Shown here one piece after another: positions 35,896-43,905 of a stretch of DNA of 64,000 bases (within the stretch, counting starts at the first letter, position 1; each line of letters opens with the position of its first letter). A program made the translations under genes and the position numbers. Source of the stretch: Caballeronia cordobensis (lineage in GTDB: Bacteria > Pseudomonadota > Gammaproteobacteria > Burkholderiales > Burkholderiaceae). The notes under the pieces were generated by a model. That model did not search any database, was not told the DNA's origin, and was given only the letters and a program-made list of their open reading frames with translations. The stretch is taken from NCBI RefSeq assembly GCF_001544575.2, contig NZ_FCNY02000005.1, forward strand, positions 62,001 to 126,000, written 5' to 3'.

Positions 35896-37259
35896 ACCGC
35901 GCGATATCGCGCACCGGGATGCGTGGCGCGCAAGTGCGGACCGCTACCCGCGAAGAGCTTTTCGCGCAGCGTTCCCGGCGCATAGCCACTGCGATAGCGC
36001 CCGCGGTTCTGCAACTCGGGCACCACGAGGTCGACGAACGCATGCAGACTTTCGGGCATCACGGTGCGCCGCAGATTGAAGCCGTCCACGCCGGTCGCGT
36101 CCGCCCAGTCGATCAGTTGCCTGGCCACTTCTCCTGGATCGCCCACGATAAACGGCCCGCGCCCGCCGATGTGATCGAAGCGTGTCATGTCGCGTGGCGA
36201 GATGGGACGGCCCGCCCGTTTGGTCAGATTCTCGACGGTCGATTGCAGCGCGTTGCTCTTCACATAGCGAAGCGGCTCGTCCAGATCGAGTGTCGCGAAA
36301 TCGATGCCGGTCCATCCCGACACCAGCGTGAGCTGCCCGAGCGTATCGACATACTCCGCATATTCGGCGTGCAGTTCGCGCGCTTCGGCGGACGTGCGCG
36401 CCACCACCACCGTCGCGCCCAGATACAGCAGTAGATCCTCGGCGGCGCGGCCCGCGTCCACCGCATGCGAGCGAATATCCCGCGCTGCCTGCGCGACGAT
36501 GGCCGGCGTCTGCCCTTCGAGAAACACGCACTCCGCATGTGCGCCCGCGAACGCCTTGCCCCGTCCCGACGCACCCGCCTGATACAGCACCGGCGTGCGC
36601 TGCGGCGACGGCTCGACCAGATTGAAGCCGTCCACGCGGTAATACGGGCCGTCGTGCAGCACGCGGCGGATCTTCGACGGATCGGTATAGGGCTTGCCCG
36701 CGCGCTTGTCCCGCACCACCGCCCCCTCCGTCCAGCTTCCTTCCCACAGCTTGTAGGCCGCTTCGAGAAAATCCTCGCCCGCTGCGTAGCGTTCGTCGTG
36801 TTCGCGCGCGCGATAGAGGCCCATGCCGCGCGCCGCGCTTTCGAGGTAGCCCGTGACCACGTTCCAGCCGGCGCGTCCGCTCGTCAGGTGATCGAGCGTC
36901 GAAAAGCGCCGCGTGAACTGATACGGATGCTCGTAGGTCAGGTTCACCGTCACGCCGAAACCCAGATGCTTCGTCGCGTGCGCCATCGCGGGCACGGTCA
37001 GCATCGGATCGTGCGATGGCGATTGCGCCGCCGCGAAGAGCGCGGCATCCACACCGCCGCCGTAGACATCATAGATGCCGAACACATCGGCGAGAAACAC
37101 GCCGTCGAACAGGCCACGCTCGGCGGTCTGCGCGAGTTCAATCCAGTAATCGAGCGTGTTGTGCGCCAGGGACCGGTCGCGCGGATGACGCCAGAAGCCC
37201 GCCCACGAGTGCGCGGGCGCGTTCATGTGGAAGGCGTTGAAACGAAGTTGTCTATTCAT
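35892..37259 (-). CDS. LLM-class FMN-dependent monooxygenase, NtaA/SnaA/DszA family
   Basis: A 455-residue flavin monooxygenase closely resembling in layout the one at 2463-3821: RQLRFNAFHMNAPAHSW, a DYWIELAQTAERGLFDGVFLADVFGIYDVYGG block, LGFGVTVNLTYEHPYQF, LDHLTSGRAGWNVVTGYLES, TPVLYQAGASGRG, and the C-terminal PELQNRGRYRSGYAPGTLREKL. Needs FMNH2 from a separate reductase. Probably cleaves a C-S bond of an organosulfur compound, judged from its island. ATG 37259 is chosen; the frame is open upstream through an octamer repeat. It is the first gene of a two-gene operon and starts 42 bp from that repeat. Confidence 0.9.
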   Translation of the reverse strand: MNRQLRFNAFHMNAPAHSWAGFWRHPRDRSLAHNTLDYWIELAQTAERGLFDGVFLADVFGIYDVYGGGVDAALFAAAQSPSHDPMLTVPAMAHATKHLGFGVTVNLTYEHPYQFTRRFSTLDHLTSGRAGWNVVTGYLESAARGMGLYRAREHDERYAAGEDFLEAAYKLWEGSWTEGAVVRDKRAGKPYTDPSKIRRVLHDGPYYRVDGFNLVEPSPQRTPVLYQAGASGRGKAFAGAHAECVFLEGQTPAIVAQAARDIRSHAVDAGRAAEDLLLYLGATVVVARTSAEARELHAEYAEYVDTLGQLTLVSGWTGIDFATLDLDEPLRYVKSNALQSTVENLTKRAGRPISPRDMTRFDHIGGRGPFIVGDPGEVARQLIDWADATGVDGFNLRRTVMPESLHAFVDLVVPELQNRGRYRSGYAPGTLREKLFAGSGPHLRATHPGARYRAV

Positions 37260-37300
37260 AGGGGTGCGCGAAACACAGAGGACGCGCGTGATGCGCCCGC

Positions 37301-37356
37301 GATTGAGCGATTGAGCGATTGAGCGATTGAGCGATTGAGCGATTGAGCGATTGAGC
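37301..37356. repeat. Seven perfect tandem copies of the octamer GATTGAGC
   Basis: Seven uninterrupted 8-bp units, 42-97 bp upstream of the monooxygenase ATG and about 200 bp upstream of the divergent SDR. Eight is not a multiple of three, and the array lies in presumed promoter or leader DNA between the start codon and the conserved element at 37386. Copy number changes could alter promoter or leader spacing. Confidence 0.95.
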
Positions 37357-37385
37357 GCCTCACAGCTTAGGAGACCGCCCGCGCG

Positions 37386-37410
37386 CGGAAAACCAAGTTT
37401 GTCTGCTAAG
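37386..37410 (-). promoter_or_regulatory. Conserved 25-bp element, copy 1
   Basis: Read on the minus strand: CTTAGCAGA, CAAA, CTT, G, GTTTTCCG. Twenty of 25 bases are identical to the element at 47929-47953, which lies in the other divergent organosulfur control region. It lies about 127-151 bp upstream of the monooxygenase start, and points toward it. Probably a regulator box or promoter core for sulfur limitation; the protein that binds is unknown. Confidence 0.55.
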
Positions 37411-37554
37411 GAATGCGACCGGACCGTGCATTGCTGATAGCAGCGCCGCTGGAAAACTTTGCAGCATCGCGCTCGAAAGCATCGGCGAATTAATCCGTTT
37501 GTTGTGGACGTCCGACGCCCGAACATGAAGGGCTTCCAACTACGGTCCCGGTCC

Positions 37555-38298
37555 ATGTCCCGTCACGAATCCTTTGCCGAGCGCGTCTACTGGGTCACCG
37601 GCGCGTTCGGCGCGCTCGGTTCGGCGACCGCCCGGCGGCTCGCCTTGGCGGGCGCGCATGTCGTCGCCTCCTCGCGCACTATCGATATGCGCCTCTTCGA
37701 AGACCTGCCGCGCGTCGTGCCGCTCGCCGTCGATGTCTCCGATGACGCGAGCGTGCGCGCCGCTCACGCGCAGATCCAAGCCCGCTTCGGGCGCCTCGAC
37801 GGCCTCGTGCTCAGCACGAACGTCGGCGCGTTCGGCGATTTTCTAGATCTCACCGACGACGACTGGCATCGCGTGATCGACGCGAAACTGCTCGGCTCCG
37901 TGCGACCCATTCGCGTCGCGCTGCCCGGCTTCATCGCGCAGGGCAAGGGCGCGATCGTCGCGATCTCGGGACGCGGCGGCATTGCGCCGCCGCCGAACCA
38001 CTTTCCGGGCTCGAGCGTCAATGCAGCGCTCGATCTGCTCGTGCAGGGCCTCGGCCGCAAGTACGGACCGCACGGCGTGCGTGTCAACGCCGTCGCGCCC
38101 GGTCCGATCCGCTCGCCGCGCTTCGACGCCATGGCAAGCGGTCAGGACGATGCGGAACCCACACGTCTCACCGCGTTGGACGGCCCCGGCACGCCCGACG
38201 ACGTCGCGGCGGCGGTCGCCTATCTGCTCTCCGACGATGCGCGCTTCGTCACCGGCACGCGTCTCTACGTCGACGGAGGCGGCCCGCCCTACGCCTGA
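37555..38298 (+). CDS. SDR-fold protein lacking the catalytic Tyr and Lys
   Basis: A 247-residue short-chain dehydrogenase fold. The nucleotide-binding turn reads VTGAFGALG (residues 14-22), and the C-terminus ends with a VTGTRLYVDGG block. Where SDRs have Tyr-x-x-x-Lys, this sequence has Gly152 and Asn156 (GSSVNAAL), so ordinary hydride-transfer chemistry is doubtful. The Ser region (AISGR) remains. It could be a binding or structural protein, or use a shifted active site. Start at 37555; an ATG at 37525 is possible and neither has a good ribosome site. It precedes the SfnG-like gene. Confidence 0.78.
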   Translation: MSRHESFAERVYWVTGAFGALGSATARRLALAGAHVVASSRTIDMRLFEDLPRVVPLAVDVSDDASVRAAHAQIQARFGRLDGLVLSTNVGAFGDFLDLTDDDWHRVIDAKLLGSVRPIRVALPGFIAQGKGAIVAISGRGGIAPPPNHFPGSSVNAALDLLVQGLGRKYGPHGVRVNAVAPGPIRSPRFDAMASGQDDAEPTRLTALDGPGTPDDVAAAVAYLLSDDARFVTGTRLYVDGGGPPYA

Positions 38299-38336
38299 TT
38301 GTTCATTCCAACGCTTATACGAAGGACTTCTCGCTC

Positions 38337-38543
38337 ATGCCCCGTTTCGTATCCGCCGCGCAGTTGCGCACGCTCATCGCCCAACGTTCGGAACTCGCCG
38401 TGCTCGACGTGCGCGAGGAAGGCGAACTCGTCGAACAGGTGGAACGCGATGCCATCGCCTCCATCGACGTGATCGACTTCGGCACCGCCACTGCGCGGCG
38501 CAGCCGTGAACGGCTCGCCGCATCCTCCGGACCACGCGCATGA
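38337..38543 (+). pseudogene. Rhodanese-domain stub
   Basis: The first 30 codons (FVSAAQLRTLIAQRSELAVLDVREEGE) match the N-terminus of the four-domain rhodaneses at 39933 and 50430; the rest does not continue any rhodanese. It ends at 38543 after 68 codons, with the next gene starting in an ATGA overlap. AAGGAC precedes the ATG. Probably the remains of a larger rhodanese gene after an internal deletion; translation may persist to couple the downstream monooxygenase. Confidence 0.6.
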
Positions 38544-39772
38544 GCAGCATCGCGACGGCCGCGTTCGACGGCGCGTCGAGCCCAGCGGACATCCCCGGCA
38601 GCCCGTTGCACGCCGCGTTTGCGCAACCGCTTATGCTCGGCCTGTTTTTGCCAATTCAGAACGGCGGCTGGTCCATTTCGACCTTGCCGCGCGGCACCGA
38701 CTGGCGCTTCGATTACAACGCGCGTCTCACGAAACAGGCCGAAGCGCTGGGATTCGATCTCGTCTTCGGTCTGGCGCAATGGCTCGGTAAGAACGGGCAT
38801 GGCGGGACGCTGAAATACCGCGAGCAATCGCTCGACGCATTCATCGCGACGAGCGCGCTCGCGGCGATCACCGAGCGCATTCTGCTGATCTCGACAGTGC
38901 ACGCGCTGTACGGCCCGTGGCATCCGCTGCATCTGGCGAAGTTCGGAGCGACGCTCGATCACATCTCGAACGCGCGCTGGGGCATCAATCTCGTCACCGG
39001 TCATGTCGCCACGGAATGGGCCATGTTCGGCCAGCCGATGATCGAACACGACGAACGCTACGTGCGAGCTGCCGAGTTCGTCGGCGTGCTCGATACACTC
39101 TGGCGCAGCGATGCAAACCTCGATATACGCACGCCGCACTGGCAACTGAACGACGCCTTCGTCAGCCCGCGTCCGCGCTACGGACGGCCGGTGCTCGTCA
39201 ATGCGACGGGCTCCGACGCGGGCATCGACTATGCGGTGCGTCATTCGGACCTGATCTTCATTACCAGTCCCGCAGGCGCGGATTTCGACGATGCCATCGG
39301 CGCGCTGCCCGCGCACACCGCGAAAATCCGCGCGGCCGCCGCCCGCGTGCAGCGCCGCGTGCGCACGCTCATCAATCCGACCATTGTCTGCCGTCCGAGC
39401 GAACGCGAAGCGCATGCCTATCGCGATGCGATCGTCGCCCATGCGGACGAAGGCGCGCTCGATGGCTTCGTCGGACAAGCGCGCCACAGCGATGCGAAAG
39501 CGTGGGCCAGGCATAGGCGCGAACAACGCATCGTCGGCGGCAATCTTCATCTGATCGGCTCGCCCGAGCAGATCGTCGACAAGCTGCTGGCGCTCAAGCG
39601 CGCCGGCTGCGACGGCGTGCAACTCACCTTTTTCGATTTTGAGCCCGATCTCGCGTACTTCGGCGAAGCCGTGCTGCCCCTGCTCGTCGAAGCGGGCCTG
39701 CGCCACGACCTCGGTCATCGATCCACTTCCTTGCCAACGACCTTAAGACTCCCAAGCGGCAACTGCACCTGA
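38540..39772 (+). CDS. LLM-class flavin monooxygenase, SfnG (dimethylsulfone monooxygenase) type
   Basis: A 410-residue luciferase-family monooxygenase of the SfnG/SsuD branch. Features: LMLGLFLPIQNGGWSIST, a DYNARLTKQAEALGFDLVFGLAQWLGKNG stretch with Trp-rich motif, STVHALYGPWHPLHLAKFGATLDHISN, RWGINLVTGHVATEWAMFG, and GSPEQIVDKLLALKRAGCDGVQLTFFDFEPDLAYF near the end. SfnG uses FMNH2 and O2 to turn dimethylsulfone into methanesulfinate. The last 20 residues (from about 391) look foreign and run into the remnant of another monooxygenase, so the native C-terminus may be lost. Third gene of the plus-strand unit. Confidence 0.88.
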   Translation: MSSIATAAFDGASSPADIPGSPLHAAFAQPLMLGLFLPIQNGGWSISTLPRGTDWRFDYNARLTKQAEALGFDLVFGLAQWLGKNGHGGTLKYREQSLDAFIATSALAAITERILLISTVHALYGPWHPLHLAKFGATLDHISNARWGINLVTGHVATEWAMFGQPMIEHDERYVRAAEFVGVLDTLWRSDANLDIRTPHWQLNDAFVSPRPRYGRPVLVNATGSDAGIDYAVRHSDLIFITSPAGADFDDAIGALPAHTAKIRAAAARVQRRVRTLINPTIVCRPSEREAHAYRDAIVAHADEGALDGFVGQARHSDAKAWARHRREQRIVGGNLHLIGSPEQIVDKLLALKRAGCDGVQLTFFDFEPDLAYFGEAVLPLLVEAGLRHDLGHRSTSLPTTLRLPSGNCT

Positions 39773-39900
39773 ACACCAACATTACCGGTGTCGGACGTCA
39801 CCCGGCGGGCTGGCGCACGCTGGACAATCCGCGCGCCATCATCGACCTGAACTCCGCCCGGTTCAAGCGAATCGATCCCGCGATGTTATGCGGCATGCTG
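39755..39900 (+). pseudogene. N-terminal fragment of another NtaA-type monooxygenase
   Basis: In a second plus frame, overlapping the end of the SfnG-like gene, the sequence reads KRQLHLNTNITGVGRHPAGW, then RTLDNPRAIIDL, then degenerates. This is a typical N-terminus of NtaA/SnaA-family monooxygenases. No further part of that gene follows: the DNA continues into the 3-prime end of the convergent rhodanese gene. It is the fifth trace of an LLM monooxygenase in the window. Confidence 0.6.
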
Positions 39901-39932
39901 CAGATATGCTTATCAACGGCCTCGCGGGCCGT

Positions 39933-41555
39933 TCACTGGCTAAGGACTGCGTCCGCGCGCAGACGATAACCGGCGCGCGCCGCATCGCCGATCTGCGCGG
40001 GCAACTGCTCTTCCCATTGCAGGTACTTCGTGATCGCCGCGACGTTGCCTTCATGACGGTCATGCGCCCAGAACAGATAGTCGATGCGCGCATCGTCGGC
40101 GGGATGCTGCGGCGTCGATTCGACTGGCAGTTGCGCCGCACGCCACGCAGCGAGCCCGCCGCGCACGCATTCGACCCGCGCATGCGGCAGATGCTCGCGC
40201 AGATCGATCGCGAGGAGCGCCGCGAGTGTATCGTCGTCGCCAAACACGACGATGGCCTGCAGGTCGCGCAAAGCATCGACGACAGCATCGACACGCGCGC
40301 GGTTGATCCATTCCGCTCCCGCCGGATGCGCCGTCCGATACGCCGCGCTTGATCCCGCGACGACGCCCGCCGCGCCCTCGCTCAACCGTTGCGCGGCCGC
40401 GAGCGGATCGATCCAGTGCTGCCCCGCCCACGACAGTTCGAAGTCCGCGCCGCGGCGTTCGCACACCAGCGTGACGCCTTCGAACGGAGCGCGCAGCACG
40501 TACACATCGATGCCTAGCTGCGCAAGCCAGTGCGCCGTGACGATCGCGCGAGTCCGATGCTCGTCGACGAGCACCGCGCGCGCATGCCGGGTTCCGATCC
40601 AGCGGTCGGTCGTCTGAACGAGCTGGCCGCCGGGCGCATGCACCGATCCCGCGACGTGACCTGCATCGAATTCCGCGGCAGTACGGACATCGAAAAGATA
40701 CGTGGTGCGCGATGCATCGCCTTGCCAATCGCGCAACTGCGCATGATCGATCCAGCGCACGTCGAAACGCGCGGCGATCGAAGCAGCGCGCGCCTGCGCG
40801 GCCTCGCCCGGCGCCGCATGCGCAAGCGCAGCCGGCGACGCGCCCGATTCCAGTTCGAAGCCCGCGCGGCGCCACGCCTGCGTGCCGCCGCGCAGCGCAA
40901 ACACCGGATTGCGCACGCCCGCGTTGATGAGCGCCTGCGCGCCGATGATCCCGCGCGTGCGCCCCGCGCACGACACGACGATGGTGCGCTCAGGATCGTC
41001 GAGATACGCATCGACGAGATGCAGCAATTCCGCGCCCGGCGCGCTGATCGCGCCCGGCACGTGGAAGCGTTCGAATTCCTCGGCGGTGCGGCAGTCGAGC
41101 ACGACGACCCCCGAATCTTTCGCGCGCCGCGCCTGCAGTTCCCGCGGATCGAGCTGCGGCGTGTGATACGCGAGCTCGACGCATTCCGCGAACGCCTTGC
41201 TCGGCACGTTGACGCCTTCGAACAGCGTCTGCCCCGCGTCGCGCCATGCGGCGACGCCGCCTTCGAGCACTGCGACAGCGCCGTAACCGAGCTCGGCGAG
41301 CCGGCGCGCGGCGTCAATCGCGACACGCTGTACGCCATCGTCGATCAGCACGATGCGCGTCGACAGGCGGGGCAACGGCGTCGCAATGTCGCGCTCCAGC
41401 GTGCTGTACGGCACGTTTATCGCGTGCAACGGATGACTCCAGCCGAACTCGCCCTCCTCGCGAACATCGACGAGGGCGAGTTCGCGTTCATCGCCGAGCC
41501 AGTCGAGCAGCGTGCCGATTCCGATATGGTTGACGTCGTATGCCGAAGCGGTCAT
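39933..41555 (-). CDS. Four-domain rhodanese-like protein
   Basis: A 540-residue protein made of four consecutive rhodanese domains (about 10-112, 133-238, 268-372, 390-490) and a short helical tail. Only domain 2 keeps an active cysteine, Cys196 in CAGRTRG. The equivalent positions read DDG in domain 1, DEHRTR in domain 3 and GDDDT in domain 4, so those are probably structural or binding modules. The active domain could transfer sulfane sulfur from a persulfide to cyanide, thiol or protein. No signal peptide. Last gene of the minus-strand organosulfur operon, six bases after the FAD enzyme. A paralogue ends the opposite operon. Confidence 0.92.
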   Translation of the reverse strand: MTASAYDVNHIGIGTLLDWLGDERELALVDVREEGEFGWSHPLHAINVPYSTLERDIATPLPRLSTRIVLIDDGVQRVAIDAARRLAELGYGAVAVLEGGVAAWRDAGQTLFEGVNVPSKAFAECVELAYHTPQLDPRELQARRAKDSGVVVLDCRTAEEFERFHVPGAISAPGAELLHLVDAYLDDPERTIVVSCAGRTRGIIGAQALINAGVRNPVFALRGGTQAWRRAGFELESGASPAALAHAAPGEAAQARAASIAARFDVRWIDHAQLRDWQGDASRTTYLFDVRTAAEFDAGHVAGSVHAPGGQLVQTTDRWIGTRHARAVLVDEHRTRAIVTAHWLAQLGIDVYVLRAPFEGVTLVCERRGADFELSWAGQHWIDPLAAAQRLSEGAAGVVAGSSAAYRTAHPAGAEWINRARVDAVVDALRDLQAIVVFGDDDTLAALLAIDLREHLPHARVECVRGGLAAWRAAQLPVESTPQHPADDARIDYLFWAHDRHEGNVAAITKYLQWEEQLPAQIGDAARAGYRLRADAVLSQ

Positions 41556-41561
41556 GAAAGG

Positions 41562-43010
41562 TCAGTCCTGTATAAGCGGCTGTTGCTGTTCCTGCGGGTT
41601 CCAGACACTCGCCGCGTAGAGCGGCTCATCGAAATCGGCGGGGATGTCGGCATTGAGGCGTGCAGCGTGTGCGTCGAGATCAGCGTGAAACAGATCACGG
41701 CTGATGCGCCGAACGACCGCCGGAATGTCGCGCTTCATGCTTGGCACGTCGCCGACCGGCACGCCCGCGCTGACGAAGCCCGCCGGGTTGTAGACGTGAA
41801 TATCGCGCAGCCAGGGCGCCGCGCCCGGTGTCTTCTCGAGATATTCGAGTGCTTCGCCGAGATATGGATGCGCACCGAGCACCGCATCGGCTTCGGCGGT
41901 GGGCGGCGTGTACTGGTCGCGCCACAGACGTACATGCGGCGCGATATCCACGAGTTCCGGCCGGGCGGGCACGTCGATGACATAGCCCGTCCCAGCGATC
42001 ACGAGGTCGGCGAAGAAAGCGGTGCCGCGCACGTTCACGGCAATGCGATTCGCCTCGACGCGCGCCGCGCCGATGGTCGCGCCGAGATGCAGATGGAAGT
42101 TCGCGAAGCGCGTCACGCGCTCGATCGAATCGCGCGGGGCAGTCGAACCCTCGCGACGGAAACGCCGCGCCTGCGACCAGCGCAGGGCATCGGGAAGGCT
42201 ATGATAGTTGTCGTAGGCGCCGGGATAGCCGCGCGTGCGCGAGACCGGCTTCGAAGCGAGCGCATCGCGGCGCGCGAACAGATGCACGTCGGCGGCGCCG
42301 GCTTCAAGCGCAGTGGCGGCGGCATCGAATGCTGACGCAGCCGCACCGATCACCGCGACAGACTTGCCGCGCAGCGCTGCGAAGTCGATGGCTTGCGACG
42401 TATGTCGTAACAGCGCGGGCGGAAGATGTGCCAACGTATCCGGCAGATGCGCGCGTCCGTTTCCCGCGATGCCATTGCACAGCACAATCTTGCGCGCCGT
42501 TTCGACGCGTGCTTCGCCGTTCGCATCGAGATGCAGCCGGAAGTGATCGCCCGCCGGCTCGATGCGCGCGAGCCGCACGCCATAACGCACGGGAATGTCG
42601 AGAAACGCGCGATACCACGCGAGATACGCGGCCCATTGTTTGCGCGGCGCGCGCTCGATCGACCTGTACGCGTCACGGCCGAAGCGTGCTTCGTACCACG
42701 CGCGAAAACCGACGCCCGCAACGTCGATCTCCGGCCCGACGAGCGTCTTCGGCGTACGCAGCGTGTTCATGCGCGCGCGATTGAGCCACACGCCGGCGCC
42801 GTCCGCGTCCCTGGCCGCGTCGATGACGCTCACGCGCCCGATGCCCGCGCGACGCAGCGCAAAGGCGAACGCGCAGCCCGTCTGCCCGCCGCCGACCACG
42901 AACACGTCGTGATCGATGCCCGCACGCGCGAGCACCCAGTTCTCGGGCGCGGGGCCGAGCAGATCGAGCGCGCGGCGCGCTTCGCCATCGACATCGAAGA
43001 ATTCGCTCAT
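41562..43010 (-). CDS. FAD/NAD(P)-dependent monooxygenase (flavin-containing monooxygenase-like)
   Basis: A 482-residue two-dinucleotide-binding flavoprotein. An FAD GxGxxG-type motif VFVVGGGQTGCAFA lies at about 36-49, and a second Rossmann motif SVAVIGAAASAFDAAATALE at about 217-236 for NAD(P)H. The ending VIAGTGYVIDV is typical of FMO/Baeyer-Villiger relatives, but the classical BVMO fingerprint is not evident. FMO-like enzymes oxygenate soft nucleophiles such as thioether or thiol sulfur. The operon context (cysteine-dioxygenase-like protein, lyase, rhodanese) makes S-oxygenation plausible; this is inference. It follows the binding protein by three bases. Confidence 0.87.
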   Translation of the reverse strand: MSEFFDVDGEARRALDLLGPAPENWVLARAGIDHDVFVVGGGQTGCAFAFALRRAGIGRVSVIDAARDADGAGVWLNRARMNTLRTPKTLVGPEIDVAGVGFRAWYEARFGRDAYRSIERAPRKQWAAYLAWYRAFLDIPVRYGVRLARIEPAGDHFRLHLDANGEARVETARKIVLCNGIAGNGRAHLPDTLAHLPPALLRHTSQAIDFAALRGKSVAVIGAAASAFDAAATALEAGAADVHLFARRDALASKPVSRTRGYPGAYDNYHSLPDALRWSQARRFRREGSTAPRDSIERVTRFANFHLHLGATIGAARVEANRIAVNVRGTAFFADLVIAGTGYVIDVPARPELVDIAPHVRLWRDQYTPPTAEADAVLGAHPYLGEALEYLEKTPGAAPWLRDIHVYNPAGFVSAGVPVGDVPSMKRDIPAVVRRISRDLFHADLDAHAARLNADIPADFDEPLYAASVWNPQEQQQPLIQD

Positions 43011-43013
43011 GCG

Positions 43014-43877
43014 TCAGTCCTTCGTTGCGTTGTTCGCGACATTCGCGTTGCTCGAATACTGCCGATGCCATGCGAGCAGTTGCTGCGACGGCGGCATGTG
43101 CCACTTGTTGCCTTCATCGATCAGAAAGCCCGTGCGGTGCCAGTCCTTGACGATGCCGTCGAATGCGGCGACCGTATCGCTCTGCCCCTTGCGCGCCCAG
43201 ATCACGGACGGCGACGGGATAAGCTGCGTTTTCATCGGCGATTCATAGTCCTTCCATTCGCCCGATTCGCTCAGGAGCCGCGCCTGAATGCCCGGTGTCA
43301 CATGCACGGACGCGACGCACGCGCCGCCGCGCAGCGCGAGCAGCGCCTCCGGCATGCCCTTGAACGCCTTGATCTGTGCGCCGTATTGCTCGATCAGCGG
43401 CTTCGTGTAGTTGCTGCCCTGCGACACGCACACCGCCTTGCCGCGCAGATCGCCCCAGTCGTGGATGCCCGCGCTCTTGCGCACCATCGCGGAGCCGCCG
43501 ATCTCCTCGAACGGCGTCGGCGCATAGCTCAGGATTTCGTCGCGCTCTTTCGTGTACTGCATGCTGGCGATGAGCGCATCGACCTTTCCTTGCTGAAGAA
43601 ATTGAACGCGGTTCGGCGGCGTCACTTCGACGGCCTCGAACTTCACGCCGAGATGCTGCGCAAGGCTCTGCCCGAGCTCGACGTTGTAGCCGACCGGCTG
43701 GCGGGTCACGGGATCGAGCGAGCCATACGTGCCGTCGAGCACCACGCCGACGACCAGCACGCCGCGCGACTTGATGCGATCGAGTGTGGCGTCGGCATGC
43801 GCCGACCCGGCGACGGCGGCAAGCACGAATGTGAGAAACGCGTTGAGACGCGCGCGGCTGCGTGAGCGATGCATCAT
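43014..43877 (-). CDS. Amino-acid-type ABC transporter substrate-binding protein (copy A)
   Basis: A 287-residue periplasmic solute-binding protein (SBP_bac_3 family) with a hydrophobic signal peptide and an A-H-A cleavage site near residue 28. Shared with the protein at 48011: an RVQFLQQGKVDALIA segment, a DLRGKAVCVSQGSNY block and conserved cysteines C150 and C187, which may form a disulfide. Probably binds a sulfur-containing amino acid. The GGAAG six bases before 43877 supports that start; a frame to 43976 lacks one. It lies in the catabolic operon, with permeases in the divergent operon. Confidence 0.9.
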   Translation of the reverse strand: MMHRSRSRARLNAFLTFVLAAVAGSAHADATLDRIKSRGVLVVGVVLDGTYGSLDPVTRQPVGYNVELGQSLAQHLGVKFEAVEVTPPNRVQFLQQGKVDALIASMQYTKERDEILSYAPTPFEEIGGSAMVRKSAGIHDWGDLRGKAVCVSQGSNYTKPLIEQYGAQIKAFKGMPEALLALRGGACVASVHVTPGIQARLLSESGEWKDYESPMKTQLIPSPSVIWARKGQSDTVAAFDGIVKDWHRTGFLIDEGNKWHMPPSQQLLAWHRQYSSNANVANNATKD

Positions 43878-43905
43878 TCGAATCTTCCGTTTGTGAGGTA
43901 TGCGT

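Noticed and set aside
37301..37356. CRISPR-like array
   Set aside because: Units are 8 bp, contiguous and without spacers; a simple tandem repeat.
38315..39718. 467-codon minus-strand ORF opposite the SfnG-like gene
   Set aside because: The plus-strand reading matches a known family along its whole length; the minus one matches nothing.
40530..42335. 601-codon plus-strand ORF opposite the rhodanese and FAD enzyme
   Set aside because: Spans two real genes on the other strand and is very Arg-rich; antisense shadow.
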